9,973 bases of DNA from Candidatus Gastranaerophilales bacterium (GTDB lineage Bacteria; Cyanobacteriota; Vampirovibrionia; Gastranaerophilales; Gastranaerophilaceae), in NCBI GenBank assembly GCA_944323585.1, contig CALUTA010000046.1, forward strand, positions 1 to 9,973, in the 5' to 3' direction. The notes below the pieces were generated by a model, which was given only the letters and a program-made list of their open reading frames with translations, had not been told where the DNA came from and ran no database searches. Both the position numbers and the translations under genes were made by a program. Shown here piece after piece: positions 6,755 through 9,973 of the stretch (within the stretch, counting starts at the first letter, position 1; the number at the start of each line of letters is the position of its first letter).

Positions 6755-7897
6755 ATGGAACTTTCGGGATTACAGATTTTCAAATACCTCCCTGCAGCAA
6801 AAAAAGCAGACCACACAAACTGCAAAACCTGCGGGTTCCCGACCTGCATGGCCTTTGCGCTTAAGCTTGCAAAAGAAGAAGTTTCACCTGATGCGTGCCC
6901 GTTTATGCCGGAAGAATTGAGAGAAAAAGTTGCGCTTGCACAAAAAATTTCTCAAAAAACAATCGAAATTCAAGGCCTGAAAATCGGTGGTGAAAACGTT
7001 CTTTTCCGCCACGAAAAAACTTTTCTGAACCCGACATCTCTCTGCGTTCTGCTTGATTGCGCAGACAAAAACTTTGAAGAAAAATTCGACAGAATCGCAG
7101 ATTTTGAAATTAATATTCTGAATAAAACAAAAAAAGTTGATCTGATTGTTTTGAAAAATTCGGACAAAATTTCACCACTTGCCGGAAACGCACGCACGAT
7201 TTCGTTTGAGGATTTTGAAAAACTTCCGCTGAAAATTATTGAAGACAAAGACTTTGAAAAAACAGCTCAGGAACTGAAATTTAACAGAGAAAAAGCTGTC
7301 AGAGAAAAGGATGAAAATTATTCAAATCCTGTCTGTGTGCGCCTTCCAAAATCAGACGGAAATGATTTTAACAATCTTGCTGCAAAAGCGTCGTTTTATT
7401 TATGCAAATATGCAAATATGCTTCTGTTTGAAGAATTTAGTGAAGAGATGTTTGCGTCATTGCTGATGCTTAGAGAAAACATTTTCACAGACCCGCAGAA
7501 ACCTTTGAAAGTAGAGCCTAAAATTTACGAATTTAACGGCGGGGATGAAAATGCGCTGATATTTTTGACGACAAATTTTGCGCTGACTTTTTTTGCGGTC
7601 GCCTCAGAACTTGAAAAACTTTCCCGCCCCTCATACCTGATAGTAACTCCGGCTGATGGAATGAGCGTTTTGACCGCATGGTCCGCCGAAAAATTCACCG
7701 CCCAAATGGTTGTCAAAACATTGAAAGATTATGATTTGGCCTCAAAGGTTAAGACAAGAAAAATCATAATCCCGGGTTTGTTAGCACACATGAAAAAAGA
7801 ACTTGATGCTGAGATTAAATCATCAGGACTTGATTTTGAAATTGTCATCGGCACAATAGATGCCTGCGACATTGCGGATTTTGTCAAACAGTTTTAA
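6755..7897 (+). CDS. acsC: corrinoid iron-sulfur protein large subunit homologue (AcsC/CdhE-like), shortened
   Basis: This 380-residue protein resembles the large (gamma) subunit of the corrinoid iron-sulfur protein. The N-terminal domain carries Cys23, Cys26, Cys31 and Cys48 in the C-x2-C-x4-C-x16-C pattern that binds the 4Fe-4S cluster used to reduce cobalamin. FRHEKTF at 84-90 marks the start of the barrel domain. The C-terminal part keeps ENIFTDPQKPL (241-251), TTNFALTFF (272-280), DGMSVLTAWSAEKF (301-314) and IIIPGLLA (337-344), all typical of the corrinoid-binding region. Known AcsC proteins are about 445 residues. The missing 60 or so fall in the middle barrel, where residues about 125-190 are Lys/Glu-rich and poorly conserved. 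AAAGGGG at 6738-6744 precedes the ATG, one base after the acsD-like stop. It is the last gene of the ftsH transcript. Confidence 0.85.
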   Translation: MELSGLQIFKYLPAAKKADHTNCKTCGFPTCMAFALKLAKEEVSPDACPFMPEELREKVALAQKISQKTIEIQGLKIGGENVLFRHEKTFLNPTSLCVLLDCADKNFEEKFDRIADFEINILNKTKKVDLIVLKNSDKISPLAGNARTISFEDFEKLPLKIIEDKDFEKTAQELKFNREKAVREKDENYSNPVCVRLPKSDGNDFNNLAAKASFYLCKYANMLLFEEFSEEMFASLLMLRENIFTDPQKPLKVEPKIYEFNGGDENALIFLTTNFALTFFAVASELEKLSRPSYLIVTPADGMSVLTAWSAEKFTAQMVVKTLKDYDLASKVKTRKIIIPGLLAHMKKELDAEIKSSGLDFEIVIGTIDACDIADFVKQF

Positions 7898-7953
7898 AAT
7901 TTTTGGGATATTTTGCTCTTTCTTATAACAAAATACGAATATTATTTTTTATT

Positions 7954-8634
7954 TTATCTGATTTTTAACGGATAATCATCTGGAATTTTCCAGCCGTTTC
8001 GCATAATTATCATAGTACAATAAGCTCTTTCTCTGGGATTGCTTTCGTAACACCCATAATAAGTATTTGTGACAAGAGATTCTTCACGCCCATCCCATTC
8101 AAAAACGTATGGCTCAACGGCCTTCCCCATATGATATTTCGCCCGCTGAATCTGAGCACTGTCATCTGTATTTACTGCTGTTGACAGATAAAAAGTAAAA
8201 AACCTTATGCCACTTATGGACGTGTCCTTGAACCCTTTATAATCCTTGGCGAATGGATAAAACTGTATCGACTGCCCCGCAATACGCATACAGGAACCAT
8301 CTATCAGATATACAACAATAAAACCGCCCTCGGGAACAATTTTTATAACTTTTATATAAGGCCGCATATACTGATTAAACCAGGCCAAAACTTTTGGTTT
8401 TGAGTAATCCGGACGACCATTCTCATCTGTAACATAACCTGCGGATGGCGTCAAATCCCAATATTCTTTAGGCCCAAAATCTGCTTCTGCCATTTGCACT
8501 GCCTGATTTATTTTAGAATAAAATGCTGCAAGCCGGGCTTCTATAACCTTTTTACGATAATTAGCAATAAATATAGGCATTGTCATTGAAACAACAATAC
8601 CGATTATACCAAGCGTAATCAGCACTTCGGCCAT
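7954..8634 (-). CDS. type IV prepilin/pseudopilin-like protein, leader out of frame
   Basis: The open frame from the first ATG encodes 226 residues, but this ATG is not a natural pilin start. It is residue +3 of the mature protein. Upstream codons in the same frame read ...KLLNGFT before MAEVLITLG, which gives the prepilin peptidase site G/F, with Glu at +5 and a hydrophobic helix of about 20 residues. Those codons run back into a 12-G tract and reach a TGA just beyond it, with no ATG, GTG or TTG between. Residues 24-60 continue the helix, and the rest is a globular domain with Cys115, Cys195 and Cys206. The C-terminus, NGWKIPDDYP, is typical of the prepilins I associate with gut Melainabacteria. 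It is probably a minor pilin or pseudopilin. In this sequence it is either switched off or mis-read at the tract. Confidence 0.8.
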   Translation of the reverse strand: MAEVLITLGIIGIVVSMTMPIFIANYRKKVIEARLAAFYSKINQAVQMAEADFGPKEYWDLTPSAGYVTDENGRPDYSKPKVLAWFNQYMRPYIKVIKIVPEGGFIVVYLIDGSCMRIAGQSIQFYPFAKDYKGFKDTSISGIRFFTFYLSTAVNTDDSAQIQRAKYHMGKAVEPYVFEWDGREESLVTNTYYGCYESNPRERAYCTMIIMRNGWKIPDDYPLKIR

Positions 8635-8701
8635 TGTAAAACCGTTCAGGAGCTTATTTTTTGGGTGCCCCCCCCCCCCTGAAATTCAATAATAGCGCCA
8701 C
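8635..8701 (-). other. prepilin leader region with frame-shifting G tract
   Basis: On the minus strand a GTG at 8701 follows AGGAG by 8 bases and opens MALLLNFRGGG..., but with 12 G it runs to a TGA near the prepilin start. With 11 or 14 G the same GTG joins the prepilin frame. At 11 G the 22-codon extension gives a 20-residue leader, ending KNKLLNG before the FTMAEVLITL mature start. Leader residues MALLL are unusually hydrophobic for a prepilin, so the real start could also be a lost ATG after the tract. Confidence 0.7.
8668..8679. repeat. homopolymer of 12 C (12 G on the prepilin coding strand)
   Basis: This is an uninterrupted run of 12 C on the plus strand. Long G/C runs are very rare by chance in AT-rich DNA and are the classic substrate of slipped-strand phase variation. 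It sits between the ribosome site and the prepilin peptidase site of the gene at 7954-8634, exactly where a change of length would turn the protein on or off. Confidence 0.95.
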
Positions 8702-8709
8702 TTTTCAAT

Positions 8710-8714
8710 CTCCT
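8710..8714 (-). promoter_or_regulatory. Shine-Dalgarno for the prepilin GTG start
   Basis: AGGAG on the minus strand lies 8 bases before the GTG at 8701. It is the best ribosome site upstream of the prepilin. It decides for a start beyond the G tract, since the ATG at 8634 has no convincing Shine-Dalgarno of its own at normal spacing. Confidence 0.7.
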
Positions 8715-8733
8715 AATGCTTAGTTACTTTTTT

Positions 8734-8762
8734 ATTATAGATTAAATCTTTTTATTTGGCAA
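8734..8762 (-). promoter_or_regulatory. sigma-70-type promoter of the prepilin gene
   Basis: On the minus strand TTGCCA (8757-8762) and TATAAT (8734-8739) are separated by 17 bases. This is a near-perfect housekeeping promoter. The predicted transcript would begin near 8727, about 26 bases before the GTG. It is the best promoter in the window and argues that the region upstream of the G tract belongs to a working gene. Confidence 0.75.
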
Positions 8763-8800
8763 CCGCAGCATTGTGGAGTGAAAAGTTAGGTATGCAAAAA

Positions 8801-8816
8801 TGAAGCGACCGCTTCA
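8801..8816. repeat. perfect 7-bp hairpin, terminator-like on the minus strand
   Basis: TGAAGCG and CGCTTCA are separated by AC. Read on the minus strand, the stem is followed by five T, the form of a short intrinsic terminator. No minus-strand gene is seen to its right, so it may instead be an operator or may insulate the prepilin promoter from read-through. Confidence 0.5.
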
Positions 8817-8854
8817 AATTTTCTGAATTTTACCGGTATACCCCTCTCACTCTG

Positions 8855-8879
8855 CCCCTCTCCCGCAAGGAAAGAGTGG
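8855..8879. repeat. degenerate CCCTCTCCC-GCAAGG intergenic hairpin
   Basis: CCCTCTCCCGCAAGG at 8856-8870 matches the left arm and loop of an intergenic palindrome I recall from many bacterial genomes, where the right arm reads GGAGAGGG. Here the right arm is AAAGAGTG, leaving about four central pairs plus an outer C-G pair. It may be a decayed copy of a dispersed repeat. This rests on memory, not on a search. Confidence 0.35.
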
Positions 8880-8998
8880 CAGCAAGTACCTCACATTCCA
8901 AAAGAAAAGGCCAAAAATCCGGCTTTTTAATCCTCTCCCTGATGATGCCCACTCTCTTCACTTATTCAATTGACTTTTCGTTAAAATACATTACAAAC

Positions 8999-9028
8999 TT
9001 GAAACAGGGTGAAAAAAAATATTATACT
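8999..9028 (+). promoter_or_regulatory. putative promoter of the FliM/FliN-like gene
   Basis: TTGAAA (8999-9004) and TATACT (9023-9028) are separated by 18 bases. The predicted start near 9035 leaves a leader of about 45 bases before the ATG at 9081. Confidence 0.5.
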
Positions 9029-9080
9029 GTATCAGAGGGAAATTATACATTTCTTAGTTTAAAGGGATAGCCAACAAATA

Positions 9081-9973
9081 ATGGAAAATATATTACAGGC
9101 ACTGGAACATACGAAAATTCCGGTCAGCGACAATCTATACGAAGAATACGACTGGTTTAAGAAAGTCTTCCCTATCGCTGCGCAAAAGTCCAGCGACGGA
9201 TTTTTCCTGCCCGGTTTCAGGTTTGAACTTGTCGCCGTCAGCAAAAATATTAACATGCTGATGACGAAAGAACCCTACTTTGTCACAAAAATCAGAATTG
9301 ACAAATTGTACGATATGTTTTTCCGAATTTCGGCTAAAACCGTTGGCATGCTTCTTGAAAAAGCCCTCGGCCGTGCAAACCGAACTTTCAATATTAACAA
9401 AATGACTGATCTTGAAGGTGAAGTTTTAACTGCGTTTAATGATTACATGTTTAGAATTATGGCTAAATTCCTGACCCCGACTCCTGTTGTAAACATCAAA
9501 CGCACAAACTTTGACATGATTCATTTGACATTCATTGTCAAAAACAAAGAAGACGGTGAAGCCGGCAAATTTATAATCTCAATTCCCTCGGTCAGACTGG
9601 AAGCAAACAAAGTGGTTTCAAAAGAAGACAAGTTTGAATATTCAGACTTTTACCAGTGCCCGATAAAAGCTAAAATTCAAATCGGTTCAACGAGATTTAC
9701 CGTAAAAGAAATGAAAGAGCTTGCAATAGAAGACATTATTCTTCTCGAAAACAGCAGGCTCGATATGATGAGATTTGTACTGAAAGATTACGAAAAAGAT
9801 TTTAACATCAACCCGAATATGGGACTAGAACATCCCCTTGACGGAGACGGAGGATACAAAATGGACGAAAATACCGAAAATACTAATTTATGGGACAGTA
9901 TCGAAGTTGACATGTATGCCGAATTCGATCCCGTAAAAATTACTCTCGGCAATTTGAAGAAAATAGAAGAAGG
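9081..9973 (+). CDS. FliM/FliN/SctQ-family C-ring protein, 3' end outside the window
   Basis: The frame is open for 297 codons and runs off the window. The N-terminal 85 or so residues are not recognisable. Residues 85-190 fit a FliM/CheC-like middle region, with a LEGEVLTAFNDYMFRIM helix near 120-135. Residues about 193-260 are a SpoA domain (CPIKAKIQIGSTRFTVKEMK, then an IEDIILLENS turn), the fold that builds the flagellar switch and the type III secretion sorting platform. A Gly/Asp/Asn-rich linker follows. From about 274 a second SpoA domain begins (VDMYAEF...ITLGNLKKIEEG) and is cut. Two SpoA domains behind a longer N-terminus fit SctQ or an unusual FliM/FliN. ATG 9081 has AAAGGGA at 9061-9067, 13 bases upstream, which is rather far. 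The neighbouring genes to the right would decide between flagellum and injectisome. Confidence 0.75.
   Translation, partial: MENILQALEHTKIPVSDNLYEEYDWFKKVFPIAAQKSSDGFFLPGFRFELVAVSKNINMLMTKEPYFVTKIRIDKLYDMFFRISAKTVGMLLEKALGRANRTFNINKMTDLEGEVLTAFNDYMFRIMAKFLTPTPVVNIKRTNFDMIHLTFIVKNKEDGEAGKFIISIPSVRLEANKVVSKEDKFEYSDFYQCPIKAKIQIGSTRFTVKEMKELAIEDIILLENSRLDMMRFVLKDYEKDFNINPNMGLEHPLDGDGGYKMDENTENTNLWDSIEVDMYAEFDPVKITLGNLKKIEE

Larger units (their letters stand above)
8763..9080. other. gene-free divergent region of about 320 bases
   Basis: This region lies between the prepilin promoter and the FliM/FliN-like gene. It contains a hairpin (8801-8816), a degenerate CCCTCTCCCGCAAGG hairpin (8855-8879), a weak bulged hairpin with flanking A and T runs (about 8905-8928) and a promoter (8999-9028). 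A 64-codon open frame from a GTG at 8876 looks non-coding: it has no ribosome site, and its first codons overlap the hairpin. Confidence 0.6.

Noticed and set aside
7909..7935. Possible terminator between the acsC-like gene and the pilin gene
   Set aside because: The stem is 7 bp, nearly all A-T, with a 13-base loop. It is too weak to call, although the genes converge and a terminator would be expected.
7954..8634. Treating the pilin ATG at 8634 as a genuine start
   Set aside because: It would remove the whole leader and the peptidase site, which are plainly encoded just upstream, and it lacks a ribosome site at normal spacing.
8876..9070. 64-codon plus-strand frame from a GTG
   Set aside because: It has no ribosome site, begins inside a hairpin, shows no recognisable domain and overlaps the promoter of the next gene.
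9059..9256. Minus-strand frame over the start of the C-ring gene
   Set aside because: The plus-strand frame has clear SpoA domains and stays open for 297 codons. The antisense frame is short and has no family features.

Overview
The window reads as a moderately AT-rich chromosome segment of a Gram-negative-type bacterium. My best guess is the gut Melainabacteria/Vampirovibrionia (Gastranaerophilales-like). The guess rests mainly on the type IV prepilin at the right, whose GF-T-M-A-E-V-L-I-T-L-G start and C-terminal NGWKIPDDYP ending I associate with that group from memory. ExbB/ExbD genes imply an outer membrane, and a corrinoid iron-sulfur protein pair suggests anaerobic metabolism. No rRNA, tRNA, CRISPR array or insertion sequence was seen.

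Layout. (1) 35-1548, plus strand: a tight exbB-exbD-exbD cassette, an inner-membrane proton-driven motor with two ExbD paralogues and no TonB gene in view. It ends at a strong hairpin (1572-1600) shared with the convergent gene. (2) 1625-3760, minus strand: two unfamiliar proteins. One is a 367-residue coiled-coil protein carrying what looks like a single annexin-type repeat. The other is a 275-residue protein with terminal hydrophobic segments and a clear internal duplication. (3) 4002-7897, plus strand: ftsH, then homologues of the small and large subunits of the corrinoid iron-sulfur protein (AcsD and AcsC of the Wood-Ljungdahl pathway). The acsD-like gene overlaps ftsH by 20 bases, and one base separates the two acs-like genes. 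The AcsC-like protein keeps its 4Fe-4S cysteines and C-terminal corrinoid domain but has a shortened middle domain. No CODH/ACS catalytic subunit or methyltransferase is in the window. (4) 7954-8762, minus strand: a type IV prepilin gene whose leader peptide is cut off from the open frame by a run of 12 G. The promoter, Shine-Dalgarno and GTG start upstream of the run would be in frame with 11 or 14 G. This is the strongest candidate for a switch, or else a sequencing or assembly error. (5) 8763-9080: a gene-free stretch with hairpins and a promoter. (6) 9081 to the end, plus strand: a partial gene for a FliM/FliN/SctQ-family C-ring protein with two SpoA domains, the second cut by the window end.

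The most noteworthy items are the poly-G prepilin leader, the annexin-like repeat, and the orphan, slimmed-down corrinoid protein pair behind ftsH.
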